This document shows positions 20,991 to 32,259 of a DNA stretch of 64,000 nucleotides, in pieces. Positions within the stretch are counted from its first letter, which is position 1; each line of letters starts with the position of its first letter. The DNA is taken from the NCBI GenBank assembly GCA_943736015.1, contig OX031065.1:32440427-32504426 (forward strand). Reading direction: 5' to 3'. The stretch comes from Tridacna crocea (taxonomy: Eukaryota; Mollusca; Bivalvia; Cardiida; Cardiidae). Below the pieces are notes generated by a model. That model saw nothing but the letters and a program-made list of their open reading frames with translations. It was not told where the DNA came from and searched no databases. The position numbers and the translations under genes were made by a program.

Positions 20991-22351
20991 AATTCTTGCG
21001 CACTGCTGTATCGTTCTGTTTGGCCTACTTTCTGAACGATTCTACTGCAATTTTGAGACAACCCTCCTATATTAACAAAGCCTAAGGTGACTAATCTACT
21101 TAATCAGTGTTTGACGTCCACCGTAATGAATGCTCACCCAAATACCCATGGTCCATCGAAATACCTGCACGATGTAATAAAATATGTTGACTCAGGGAGT
21201 TTTCGTTTTTACTAGAGTGTGTCTGATCGATATCCATAAATATGCTCAGAAAAGGATGGTTTTCTGTCATGATATTTAGATAATGGAATTAAAAATTAAT
21301 GCATAAAGAAAGAAAACTGCTGTCCGGAAAAATGGACGCTATTCTTCATTCTGTAAACATGTTAACTGTCCTTAATTTTTCAGCCTGTCTGCTTATGATA
21401 AGTCAAATATCAATATAGATCTACATAGTGTAGATATATTTGCAGTTCAGTCGAACTTAGGCTCTGTAATCTGTTATTGAAAAGATGCTGGTAAAATCAT
21501 ATTAAATCCAGATGTGTTTAAAGAGGGCTGCTTTGAAAGTTTGCAGAGACAAATAACAAAAATAACATCGGAGCAAACTTTCAGACTGAAAGGTTGGGAC
21601 AGTTATCTGTACTAATCATCTGAGCTACTAGAAAGTAGTATGGTTTCAAGACAGTTCCCCAATAAGACAGTTCCCCCAACACAGGTTTTCGAGACAGTTC
21701 CCCGACAGAATTGGAGACAGTTCCCCCGACACTTTTGAATACAGTTCCCCGACACTTTGCTTCATGGAAAATGACCTTTCCTACTGTAGAATTAACACAA
21801 TTATAATTGATAATCATGAGAAATTGAAATGTTCGTGGATAATTGATGTTGTGATTCAAATATCTGTACCCTGTGAAGAAGATTGCTATATATAAATTTA
21901 CAGGTAGTTATTGTCTCATGAATTCACAATGAATCATGACTGTCATGAACATAAGAGAATTTTAAGGGGACTTTTAGCCAGCATCAAAGTAGATAAAAGG
22001 ATAGAGAGTATTTGAGTATTATGTATTGATTCTATAGAGGCTTTGAATAATTTGTAGTTTAGTAATGTGCATTCCCCTGTCTTATAGAAATAGGTTTAAA
22101 GCAGAGAGAGAGAGGGAGGGGGAAGGAATGTTACTGAGTGAAATACCTTTTTTCTTTATCTTAGTACACTCGAACAATTTTACATACAATGTACATGTAT
22201 ATTGTAGTGTGAGATATATATTTGGGAGATGTACATGTATTTCGATAATGTCTTGATATTTTGTGTCGATAGGCTGTCAAATTCTGCCATTAAACTGAGC
22301 TTTTATATAGACGTTACCACGATGACAAAATGTACTCGCCAATCACATGTA
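20991..22351. other. Region upstream of the PH gene
   Basis: Expected to hold the PH gene's non-coding exon and promoter. Visible items are a block repeated at 34214-34320 (21486-21600), a short GACAGTTCCCC tandem (21642-21760) and a GA-rich microsatellite near 22101. Confidence 0.45.
21642..21760 (+). repeat. GACAGTTCCCC short tandem
   Basis: Five GACAGTTCCCC-type units 17-28 bases apart, several followed by GACACTTT. Two units recur inverted at 32380-32425, on the other side of the LTR element. Confidence 0.7.
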
Positions 22352-23375
22352 TGTAGTAGGGTCATTTTTAATATGACATGCCTTTTTGGTCAGTCTGTAT
22401 TTACCTGTGTTCCACTTGATCGACCATTTCCCTCCAATCAATCACATGACCTTTTGAATTTTTTCATTCCCGCTTCAGTCTGTCAGATGTTTACTTGAAA
22501 AACCATTGTTAGATCATTTGATTACAATATTGTGGAAAAAAGGAAAGGATTTAATGTAAGTTGCCATTTTGGGATGGTTTTCTCATAGTTCTGAAGTCTT
22601 ACCTTTTTGCTGAAGGTTTTGGAAGTCTTTTAACTGTTTGACCAATTTACCCTTAACAGTTGTTCTCATCCTTCTTTCCCAGAGTATTTCCGTTTTGTAT
22701 TTTGAACAGTATGGCACTTCTCTTTGTAACTAGCTTCTTACCTTTCCCTAGCTTGCACATCTTTTATTAATATTTTCAGCACTTGCAGTCACATTGACAT
22801 AGAGAGAGAGAGAGACAGAGATCAGCCTTACATGAAACAGTGTAGAGTGTGAACTCACCCAGTTCCTCAAATTGGTAAGAACATGTTCTTGTTGTTATTT
22901 TGTAATGAGAAGTTCTTTGATTTAACATCTGTCATTTTTCCTTAGATTAAACTTACCTTGTGATAAGATTAGTTAGCATAAGAGCTTCGTGTACTATTTG
23001 TATAGTTTATATTCAAAACCATATTTTGTATTACTTTATTTGTTTGCTTGTTTGTTTAGCTAAGGGTAAAGGATTTGTATGTCAGCAACTGACATAATAA
23101 TCCTTTACAGCCTTAAACTACACTGCATAAAAGTGACTGAAATTATTCATTCATTATTCTTTTGTGATATTTTACTTTTGCTGCATTGTTTTATTTAGTG
23201 TCGTTTTTTTACATACCTTTTCAGGGTAGAGATAATCATACTCTGAAGTAAGAAGTAAGGAGATTAAAGGATAGAAAGAAACTTTTAATGTAGTTGTCAC
23301 TTTCCTGGAGTTCCCCAAAAAAAATTAAGAACCCACCCATATTAGCTATAAAGGGAAGGAAACGACCCTACAACA
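22352..23375 (+). repeat. 5' LTR (1,024 bp)
   Basis: Starts TGTAGTAGGGTC and ends GACCCTACAACA, an 11-of-12 inverted terminal match. It contains a short GA-rich simple repeat. It is essentially identical to the copy at 31236-32259. Confidence 0.95.
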
Positions 23376-23377
23376 TT

Positions 23378-23391
23378 TGGCGCCCAACGTG
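23378..23391 (+). other. Primer binding site, lysine tRNA (CUU type)
   Basis: TGGCGCCCAACGTG, two bases after the LTR, is complementary to the 3' end of animal tRNA-Lys(CUU), which ends in CACGTTGGGCGCCA. The match stops after 14 bases. Confidence 0.85.
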
Positions 23392-25332
23392 ATTTTTGGA
23401 CTAACCCAGAAGTGTATTTGTTTATAGTGGCGAAGTGTGGAATAACCCTTTTATCCCTTTAAACTGAAGTGCTACTCAGTATTGTGTACGCTTGATTGAA
23501 CACAGTTACTTACAAAGCTGGAGAACCCTTAATTTACCACTTATTTCTGAGGACAGACGGTTTTCTTCACCAGGAGGGAGAGAAGTGTATTGTTTGGAAC
23601 ATTTACATGGCCATGGATTATTAACTTTAGGAACTGTGCTTAGTTTTGTCTTAGTTTAAGTTAATTTTAGTGATAAGTGTTAAAATAGTGATATTATAGG
23701 AATTAGGATGTCACAGTAAGTACATGTATTTTCTGTAAAGATAACAAAGTTAAAATTTTGCAGAATTTTTTTCATTCTTTACTCAGTCTGATCAGTTACT
23801 AGAAATATAGTTTTTATTTGCATATTTGCCTCTGTGTGAATGCACTGAGTCTTTGTGACCCAGAGCATCCATACAAAGCAGTTCCATTTACAATCTTAGT
23901 AGTTTAAAGACTTTGTTATCTCTTAGTAATTACTGAAAAAAAAAAAAAAAAAAGCTGATCTTAGTCTGTACATTATCTTTTTGTGAGAGAAAGACATTTT
24001 TTGAGTGACAGATTTTTTGAGAGAAAGATTCACGCTTATGAGCACTATTTCTTGGTAACAAATCTTTCTTTCTGACTTTCTCAGGTTGCCTTTTTTTCCT
24101 TTCATTTTTCTTCGATCGCCCCATCTGCTTTAATTTCTTATTTAGAAGAGTTAAAAGACTGTCATTGCTCATTACTTGGCCAGTGCTAAATCCCATATGC
24201 TACAGTGTTGTTTTGACCTTTGACCTTTACTTTGATTGGTTGGTTGACCTACTTGTTTACAACACCCCTAAATCACCTGATCTTCCCATCATTCATTTTG
24301 CTGGTACCCTATTATAAGGTTTATCGTGTTAGATCCCATTTCAATTTTTTTCTGCTGGTTCCCGGCTTCACTTAATTTGCATATTGTATTTTCATTGGCT
24401 GTTTGATTTGCAAGCTATATTTTGATTGATTATTGCTCTTTGCATCTTAGATTTTGATTGGACCTGACAGAGGGACAAATAAAAATACTGGACTTGACTG
24501 AATTAACCTATTAACATTGGCTACTAATAAGAATTTAAAACTGCTTGTATTTTCTACAGGTTTACTGAATTTGATTTATCATGTATTGTTGTTTATTTTC
24601 TGATTTACTGCCATTTTACAGGTGCATTTAAACATACACAAACTTGATTTTTGTCTTGAGTTGAATATTTGCTTTCAAGATATTTTTTCTTTATTATGCG
24701 GTAGAAGTTCTCTTCTGCATAATACATTCTACAATTACTTTGAAAAAAATTGTGCTATGGAATTAGAAATCTAATTGCATATCACCGAAAAGAAAACAGA
24801 TCTGATAATTTCATAGCGCTACTTTTACTTATTTACATCCCCCCCACTTCTAAAATAATAAAATCAGTGTGATGTAGAACTAATGTTGATAAAGTTGTGA
24901 ATCCATGGTATACTGAGTTGAGTTGTGGAAATAATGTGTTATTTGTAACAAGATACACATATAGTGCTTATTACTTGTGAATATTGTGGAGTGTCTAAAC
25001 TTCCAAGAAACATTGTGGAGAACAACCACAAAAAGGGAGATAACCTTCATTTATTTAGTGAATGTTCCTACTTTGAAGGATTTGTACTTATTGAACACCA
25101 CAGTGACAGACTAAACAACAAAAGCGTTAACATTCTGTGTGACAAATATATAGAGTGAAACAGTGTGACAATAGAACATTGTGAAAAGTGAACATTTTAG
25201 TGTTTTACACACTTCCGTGCCAGGATCATTAATTTGTGTGATAGACTATCTGGCAATATAACATTGTGACACAAGCAGTTAACATTGTTATATTAGTGAC
25301 AGTGTAATTAACCCATTTGGTACAGCACAAAT
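23392..25332 (+). other. LTR element leader, no coding frame supported
   Basis: About 1.9 kb of AT-rich sequence between the primer site and gag, unusually long for the family. Only short chance frames occur in it. It may hold packaging or translation signals; none is identifiable by eye. Confidence 0.6.
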
Positions 25333-26433
25333 ATGGCTGACAAACATATAGAGGGTACAGAGGAGAGTAAACTTGACATCGCTGCTGGAGGATTAACAGA
25401 AGAGGATGAAAAGCTGATTAAAGCATTTCACGAGCTACATTTGTCTCCTCATATAGAAACATCCGCAGATCTACTCGAATTCTTAACAAGATTTGGAAAG
25501 AATGTCTCGGATTGTGACTCTTCAAGACCAACCACTTCTCATAATTACCCCAAATTATCTTTATTCTATGGAGAAGATAATAAAGGTGAAATAACCTGGA
25601 AAACTTTCAGATATGAGATAGATGCTCTGTTGGCTGACAAGACCTACAGTAAAGATCAGATTCTTCTAGGAATCAGGAGATCAGTGAAAGGCACTGCAGC
25701 TGATATTCTGAGAAGATTAGGACCTGGGATCAAACTGGAATCTGTTCTTCACAAATTTGAGAGCATCTATGGAACAATAGAAACAAAGGAGAGTATATTG
25801 AGAAAATTTTACTCTTGCCAACAGTTGCCAAAGGAAACTGTCACCACTTACTCTACAAGACTTGAAGAAATTTACTGTCAGGCAGTTACACTTGGTGCTT
25901 TGCCCCAAGATGAAACCATTTTACAGAGGGTACTTTATCATGGATTGACTTCTGACATCAAACATATGGCATCGTACAAAAATGATATAATTCACGATTA
26001 TGACAAGTTCAAAATTGAGTTGCGGAAAATAGAAGCTGACTCAACCAACTCAAGTCATCAACAATGCCATGCCCAAGTAAATACAGAAAAGAAATCTTCT
26101 GAACTAGGAGAGGTGAAAGAACTATTACAGAAGCTGAATGACAGGATAGACAAAATAGAAAAGCAACAAGAAGATATGAAGCAAAACCAAGGAAATTTTC
26201 GTCACAAAAATTTTCGAGGGAAACAAAAACAACGGTTTTCAAAAGGAAACAGAAACCAGACAAGCCAAAACCAAGAGAAACAGCATAGGCCATTAGGTTC
26301 CACTACCTTTACACCTACATGTTTTGGATGCAATGGAAAAGGTCACCTGATTAAAGATTGCCCAAGTGCATTAAGAAGGCAATGCTACAATTGTCAGCAG
26401 TTTGGCCATATTGCAAAGGATTGCCCAAACTAG
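25333..26433 (+). CDS. gag: LTR element gag with two zinc knuckles
   Basis: 366 residues. The capsid-like region (about 75-220) contains PKLSLFYGEDNKGEITWKTF and a GTAADILRRLG motif, resembling the Ty3/gypsy gag lineage from which vertebrate PNMA and ZCCHC12-type genes were domesticated. Two CCHC knuckles, CFGCNGKGHLIKDC (330-343) and CYNCQQFGHIAKDC (351-364), end the protein. It forms the particle and binds the element RNA. It overlaps pol by 76 nt, with pol in the -1 frame. A slippery-type heptamer C CCA AAC (26424-26430) sits directly before the gag stop, fitting the -1 frameshifting this family uses. Confidence 0.93.
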   Translation: MADKHIEGTEESKLDIAAGGLTEEDEKLIKAFHELHLSPHIETSADLLEFLTRFGKNVSDCDSSRPTTSHNYPKLSLFYGEDNKGEITWKTFRYEIDALLADKTYSKDQILLGIRRSVKGTAADILRRLGPGIKLESVLHKFESIYGTIETKESILRKFYSCQQLPKETVTTYSTRLEEIYCQAVTLGALPQDETILQRVLYHGLTSDIKHMASYKNDIIHDYDKFKIELRKIEADSTNSSHQQCHAQVNTEKKSSELGEVKELLQKLNDRIDKIEKQQEDMKQNQGNFRHKNFRGKQKQRFSKGNRNQTSQNQEKQHRPLGSTTFTPTCFGCNGKGHLIKDCPSALRRQCYNCQQFGHIAKDCPN

Positions 26434-29400
26434 TATGTGCCTCAGTTAGAGGGTCGAACTTAGGCACACGAACAAAAGACCCAAAATTAGTTGGAACAAC
26501 AAATGAAGTGGAAATTAAAATAGAAAACTCCATGACAAAGGCTTTAGTAGACACTGGCAGCTGCATTAGCACAGTTTCAGAATCATTTTACAAAGAGAAC
26601 CTTTTAGATATCAAGCTTCAACCATTTGATAACATTATGAAAGTTGAATGTGCTGATGGCCAAGAACTGCCATACTCTGGATTTATTGAGGCGAACCTTT
26701 CAGTACTAGATGGCATCCCCAGGTCTACAACAACTCAATGTTTATTTCTGGTAACTCCCGACACAAAGTATTCTAGAGATACTCCTGTAATACTTGGAAC
26801 AAACATCCTAGAGACCCTTTTACAGGAATGCGAAGAAAACTTTGGAAAACAATTTTTGCAGTGTGCTGCTCTACAAATGCCTTGGTACCTGGCATTTCGA
26901 TGTTTGGTTCTCAGAGATAGAGAACTTAAGAAAAATGGCAATCAGATAGCCATAATAAGATCTGCAGAACTCCAAAAAATAATCTTGGGACCAAATGAGA
27001 CGAGAACAATAAAAGGAGTAACAGACAAGGAGATAAACTATCCTAAAACTACAGGACTTATCCATGAATCGAAAGCATCCTCTTTGCCGGATTTTGTTGA
27101 TGTAACTCCTGAGGTCATCAACTATGAATATGGAAAGACAAAAGGAGTGAATGTGACGGTCTCCAACATCACAACAAACAGTATTGTCATATCTCCAAGG
27201 GCTATCTTATGTGAGCTTCAACCAGTTGAAATCGAAGATATAGGAGAACACATGGAAGATAAGGGAAAATGTGACATCTTGAAACAAGTTCACATAGATA
27301 CAAACAGCAAGTTGAGTAAAGATCAGCTTAGTAACATAAACCAACTATTGGAGAAACATATAGACATCTTTTCCACTGGAGAATCAGATATCGGCTTTTG
27401 TGACAAAATCAAACATCGGATTGACCTAATTGATGAGACACCCTTCAAGCAGAAGACCAGAAGAATACCTCCAGCAATGATTAACGAAGTCAGACAACAT
27501 ATAGAGCAATTACTCTCCACTGGTATAATAAGAAAATCGAAGTCTCCCTGGTCATCCAATGTAGTCCTAGTTAGAAAAAGAAATGGAAAACTTAGAATGT
27601 GTGTGGACTACAGAATGCTCAACAACAAAAGTGTGAAGGATGCATATGCCTTACCAAAAATAGAAGAGATCTTCGACATACTACAGGGAAGCAAGTATTT
27701 CTCTACCATAGATATGAAAAGTGGTTATCACCAGGTAGAGGTGGAAGAGATTCATAAGGAGAGAACAGCATTCAGCATTTCTAATTTAGGATTCTATGAA
27801 TATGTTAAGATGCCGTTTGGTCTTTCCAATTCGCCAGCCACATACCAAAGATTAATGGAGGAATGTCTAGGAGACTACAATATGTCCATTTGTGTTATCT
27901 ACCTAGATGACCTTATTATCTTCTCTGACACCTTTGAAGAGCATCTAAGAAGGTTAGATCTTGTTTTCACAAGACTGAAAGAATGTAACCTGAAGTTATC
28001 GCCTGAGAAGTGTTACTTCATTCAAGACCAAGTCCAATTTTTAGGACATATTGTTAGCGAAAAAGGAATTGAAACAGATCCAGCTAAGATAGACAAAATT
28101 AGGAACTGGCCTACACCATCAAACCAGGATGAGCTGCGATCATTTTTGGCATTTTGTGGATACTATCGAAGGTTCATCAAAGATTTTTCGAAAATTACGA
28201 GACCACTCGCAGACCTTTTATCATCAACAGCGTCAAAAAAGAAACCCATCAAGAAACCCTGGTCTTGGACAGAAAATGAACAACATATCTTTGAAAGTCT
28301 GAAGGAAGTTTTGACAAAACCACCAATTTTGGCTTACCCTGATTTTTCAAAACCCTTTGAACTACACACTGATGCATCGAAGCAAGGACTTGGAGCTATT
28401 CTTTACCAGTCAGAGGGAAAACTGAAGAAAGTAATAGCCTATGCCAGTAGAGCTTTATCGAAGTCGGAAAAAAATTACAGCGCCTACAAGTTAGAGTTTT
28501 TGGCATTGAAATGGGCTGTAACAGAGAAGTTTGCAGATTATTTGGCTTTACATCACTTCACTGTCCTGACAGACAACAATCCATTGACATATGTACTAAC
28601 CAGTGCAAAACTGGATGCAACAGGACAGAGATGGGCCTCTGCATTAGGAGAATTCAACTTCGATATATACTACAGGTCTGGACTTAACAACACAGATGCT
28701 GATGCAATGTCCAGATACCCACATGAGAAATTACAAGGGATTGAGGAGGAGAGAGTAAAAGTAAAGGACGATGTGGTGAAGGCTATATGTAGCTGTACAG
28801 ATGTAGACCCTTTAATTGAGACCATCTGTTCTAACATCAATATTCTTGAAGCTACAGAAGACCAAGGACTCCCAATGGCACAGATAGAGTTAAGGGAGAT
28901 TAGAAAACAGCAACGACTTGACACAGTCACAGAAAGATGGAGGATTGCTGTTATTGATAAGAAAATGCCTTCCCGAATTGTGACAAAGGAAGATCTCATC
29001 ATGAAGAGACATTTTAAGAATTTCATCATGAAACGAGGTATCCTTTATAGAAACATAAGAGTAGAAGGAGAGACAATTGAACAATTAGTTTTACCTCCGT
29101 GTTATAGAAAAGAAGTCCTGAAAGGCCTCCATAATGAAGTTGGACATCCTGGTCGTGATCGAACAATTGGACTCTTGCGCGAAAGATTTTTCTGGCCTGG
29201 AATGACTAAGGATGCTGAAAACTGGGTTGAAAATTGTGAAAGATGCATCCGTAGAAAGAGTGGTTCAGATATCAGAGCTCCTTTGGTCAATGTAGATACC
29301 AGCTACCCCTTAGAGTTAGTCTGTATGGATTTCCTGACCTTAGAAACATCTAAAGGAGGATTTTCAAACATTCTAGTTATAACAGACCACTTTACAAAAT

Positions 29401-30890
29401 TTGCCATGGCTATTCCAACAAAGAACCAGACAGCAAAGACAACAGCAGAAACCTTCTACAATAACTTCATTCTTCATTACGGAATTCCAAACAGAATACA
29501 TTCGGACCAAGGACCAAATTTTGAATCATATATTATAAAAGAACTTTGTCAATTGACCAACATGGAAAAAACAAGAACATCCATCTATCATCCACAAGGG
29601 AACTCAGGGCCAGAAAGATTCAACAGAACATTGTTAGGAATGTTAGGCACTTTGGAAAATGAGCAGAAAGGTGATTGGAAAAGATACATCAACTCTCTGG
29701 TCTATGCCTATAATTGTACGCCGCAGAGCTCGACAAAACATTCTCCATTTGAAATTATGTTTGGGAGAAAGCCAAAATTACCAATAGACTTCCTATTTGA
29801 ACAAGTCACAGAAAACAAGACCAGAACAACAAAACAATACATCGATGACTTGAGGCAAAGAATGGAAACAACGAGGAAAATAGTTCAAAAACATCTAGAA
29901 ACGTCAAAGACAAGACAAAAGAACTATTATGACCTAAAGGCCAAAGCTGCCAAGTTAGAAAATGGAGACAGAGTCCTAGTAAAAATTCTTGCTTTTGAAG
30001 GAAAGCACAAAATCCAGGACAGGTTTGAAGACGATGTCTATGTTGTGACAGATCAGCCAAATGATCAGATTCCTGTGTACAAGGTTAGGTCTGAAACATC
30101 ACCATTGACAAAGACTTTACACAGAAATCACCTTTTTCCTATAGGACAAAGAGAGCCACTTCCAAAAAGAAGGTTATCTCTTGAAAAGAAGAACAAAACG
30201 ATGGCCATCGAAAAAAGGAGAGTAAAGAGTGAAGTAGAAGATAAGAATAAAGGTTACGTAACCAGAGATCAGACAGATTCCAGTGAAGGATCAGATTCTG
30301 ATGAAAGTAGAAGAGGAACTGGATTAAGATTTGTGAAGAACACAAACTTACATGGGGACGCCCATGCTCCAGAGGAGAAAGAAAAAGATGAAGAAAGAAG
30401 AGATGAAGAGATGAGGGAAAATGGCACTAGCAATGAGCAAAGTTCTGATAGCTCAGACAGAAATCAGACAATGCAACAAGAGGATAAAGAGGAGGAGAGA
30501 TTAGAAGAAAACCAAGCTTCTGTCACAAGAACTAGATCAGAAGAGGATTCAATAGTACCAGAAAGAGGCCAAGACCAAATACAGGATCAAATAGAGGAAT
30601 CTCATAGTGAAGTACACGGATCTGAGTCTAGAAATGAAGAAAATAGAGAAACACTAGAAAGTGAACAACGGGTACTGGAAGGAGAAAGATTGGCTCCAGT
30701 TCCAAAGCCCAGAAGATCTACAAGGGAAAGAAAACAGCCTGCATGGTTTGATTCATTCCATATGAACCAAGTGGTAATGAGACCCCATGACTCAAAACTG
30801 GAAGCTTTGAATATTATTATGTCTTCAGGTGTTTTAGAAAAAATGGATAGAAGTGTAGCATACAGTTTATTAGACACAATAATCAAATAA
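26358..30890 (+). CDS. pol: LTR element pol polyprotein (PR-RT-RH-IN) with acidic tail
   Basis: 1,510 codons from the first Met, which is nominal because pol is probably reached by frameshifting. In order: aspartic protease ALVDTGS (about 62-68); reverse transcriptase with STIDMKSGYHQV and YLDD (515-518); RNase H with HTDASKQGLGA (about 672); integrase with an HHCC zinc region (about 925-975) and D991, D1050 and E1086, a DD35E spacing; then a GPY/F-like module ending LHRNHLFPI. After about residue 1265 a charged, Glu- and Ser-rich tail of about 240 residues follows, with RRSTRERKQPAWF near its end. I know of no function for the tail. The domain order is standard Ty3/gypsy, not the rearranged Gmr1 order. 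Confidence 0.95.
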   Translation: MPKCIKKAMLQLSAVWPYCKGLPKLVCASVRGSNLGTRTKDPKLVGTTNEVEIKIENSMTKALVDTGSCISTVSESFYKENLLDIKLQPFDNIMKVECADGQELPYSGFIEANLSVLDGIPRSTTTQCLFLVTPDTKYSRDTPVILGTNILETLLQECEENFGKQFLQCAALQMPWYLAFRCLVLRDRELKKNGNQIAIIRSAELQKIILGPNETRTIKGVTDKEINYPKTTGLIHESKASSLPDFVDVTPEVINYEYGKTKGVNVTVSNITTNSIVISPRAILCELQPVEIEDIGEHMEDKGKCDILKQVHIDTNSKLSKDQLSNINQLLEKHIDIFSTGESDIGFCDKIKHRIDLIDETPFKQKTRRIPPAMINEVRQHIEQLLSTGIIRKSKSPWSSNVVLVRKRNGKLRMCVDYRMLNNKSVKDAYALPKIEEIFDILQGSKYFSTIDMKSGYHQVEVEEIHKERTAFSISNLGFYEYVKMPFGLSNSPATYQRLMEECLGDYNMSICVIYLDDLIIFSDTFEEHLRRLDLVFTRLKECNLKLSPEKCYFIQDQVQFLGHIVSEKGIETDPAKIDKIRNWPTPSNQDELRSFLAFCGYYRRFIKDFSKITRPLADLLSSTASKKKPIKKPWSWTENEQHIFESLKEVLTKPPILAYPDFSKPFELHTDASKQGLGAILYQSEGKLKKVIAYASRALSKSEKNYSAYKLEFLALKWAVTEKFADYLALHHFTVLTDNNPLTYVLTSAKLDATGQRWASALGEFNFDIYYRSGLNNTDADAMSRYPHEKLQGIEEERVKVKDDVVKAICSCTDVDPLIETICSNINILEATEDQGLPMAQIELREIRKQQRLDTVTERWRIAVIDKKMPSRIVTKEDLIMKRHFKNFIMKRGILYRNIRVEGETIEQLVLPPCYRKEVLKGLHNEVGHPGRDRTIGLLRERFFWPGMTKDAENWVENCERCIRRKSGSDIRAPLVNVDTSYPLELVCMDFLTLETSKGGFSNILVITDHFTKFAMAIPTKNQTAKTTAETFYNNFILHYGIPNRIHSDQGPNFESYIIKELCQLTNMEKTRTSIYHPQGNSGPERFNRTLLGMLGTLENEQKGDWKRYINSLVYAYNCTPQSSTKHSPFEIMFGRKPKLPIDFLFEQVTENKTRTTKQYIDDLRQRMETTRKIVQKHLETSKTRQKNYYDLKAKAAKLENGDRVLVKILAFEGKHKIQDRFEDDVYVVTDQPNDQIPVYKVRSETSPLTKTLHRNHLFPIGQREPLPKRRLSLEKKNKTMAIEKRRVKSEVEDKNKGYVTRDQTDSSEGSDSDESRRGTGLRFVKNTNLHGDAHAPEEKEKDEERRDEEMRENGTSNEQSSDSSDRNQTMQQEDKEEERLEENQASVTRTRSEEDSIVPERGQDQIQDQIEESHSEVHGSESRNEENRETLESEQRVLEGERLAPVPKPRRSTRERKQPAWFDSFHMNQVVMRPHDSKLEALNIIMSSGVLEKMDRSVAYSLLDTIIK

Positions 30891-31235
30891 CTTTTTATTT
30901 ACAGGATTTGTTATTCTTTATTGCATAATCTTTAATGAGAAGCAGGGATTAGAGAGGGAATCATTGGGAACATACAGATAGATGTACTGACTGCTGTAAA
31001 TATGATGTAAGCGGGGACGCATATTTACCAGGGTGGAGGAGGGACTGTTTGTGAAGTATTTTTTCACATGACTAATGTATATAGTTTATCATTTTGCAGC
31101 TTCTGGAGTTGCTGATGTCATTTTTTGTCTGGAATGTCGATTTTTTGCAGTTTGTACTAACATAGTAACATATTAACATTATGACTATTTTTGACAAGAC
31201 AATGACGGGACGTCATTTTACAGGCCTGGGAAGCA
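30891..31235 (+). other. LTR element 3' untranslated stretch
   Basis: Non-coding sequence between the pol stop and the 3' LTR. The polypurine primer is weak: only GGGAAG at 31228-31233, just before the LTR, fits. Confidence 0.55.
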
Positions 31236-32259
31236 TGTAGTAGGGTCATTTTTAATATGACATGCCTTTTTGGTCAGTCTGTATTTACCTGTGTTCCACT
31301 TGATCGACCATTTCCCTCCAATCAATCACATGACCTTTTGAATTTTTTCATTCCCGCTTCAGTCTGTCAGATGTTTACTTGAAAAACCATTGTTAGATCA
31401 TTTGATTACAATATTGTGGAAAAAAGGAAAGGATTTAATGTAAGTTGCCATTTTGGGATGGTTTTCTCATAGTTCTGAAGTCTTACCTTTTTGCTGAAGG
31501 TTTTGGAAGTCTTTTAACTGTTTGACCAATTTACCCTTAACAGTTGTTCTCATCCTTCTTTCCCAGAGTATTTCCGTTTTGTATTTTGAACAGTATGGCA
31601 CTTCTCTTTGTAACTAGCTTCTTACCTTTCCCTAGCTTGCACATCTTTTATTAATATTTTCAGCACTTGCAGTCACATTGACATAGAGAGAGAGAGAGAC
31701 AGAGATCAGCCTTACATGAAACAGTGTAGAGTGTGAACTCACCCAGTTCCTCAAATTGGTAAGAACATGTTCTTGTTGTTATTTTGTAATGAGAAGTTCT
31801 TTGATTTAACATCTGTCATTTTTCCTTAGATTAAACTTACCTTGTGATAAGATTAGTTAGCATAAGAGCTTTGTGTACTATTTGTATAGTTTATATTCAA
31901 AACCATATTTTGTATTACTTTATTTGTTTGCTTGTTTGTTTAGCTAAGGGTAAAGGATTTGTATGTCAGCAACTGACATAATAATCCTTTACAGCCTTAA
32001 ACTACACTGCATAAAAGTGACTGAAATTATTCATTCATTATTCTTTTGTGATATTTTACTTTTGCTGCATTGTTTTATTTAGTGTCGTTTTTTTACATAC
32101 CTTTTCAGGGTAGAGATAATCATACTCTGAAGTAAGAAGTAAGGAGATTAAAGGATAGAAAGAAACTTTTAATGTAGTTGTCACTTTCCTGGAGTTCCCC
32201 AAAAAAAATTAAGAACCCACCCATATTAGCTATAAAGGGAAGGAAACGACCCTACAACA
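31236..32259 (+). repeat. 3' LTR (1,024 bp)
   Basis: Same ends and length as the 5' LTR. The host sequence after it begins TGTA, repeating the four bases before the 5' LTR. Confidence 0.95.

Larger units (their letters stand above)
22352..32259 (+). mobile_element. Ty3/gypsy LTR retrotransposon, looks whole and young
   Basis: The order is 5' LTR, lysine-tRNA primer site, long leader, gag, pol (protease, RT, RNase H, integrase), 3' LTR. The LTRs are equal in length (1,024 bp) and I noticed one difference between them by eye, so insertion is recent. A 4-bp target duplication TGTA flanks it (5 bp if the LTR ends at C). Both reading frames look open and I see no break. There is no env-like frame. 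It lies between two divergent host genes, and no palindrome element has entered it, which fits its youth. Confidence 0.95.

Noticed and set aside
23930-24196. Lys-rich frames on the minus strand of the LTR leader
   Set aside because: Driven by a poly-A/poly-T run; antisense to the element and without a family match.
26358-30890. An envelope-like frame for the LTR element
   Set aside because: After pol there are only about 345 bases before the 3' LTR and no membrane-type frame; the pol tail is charged, not membrane-spanning.
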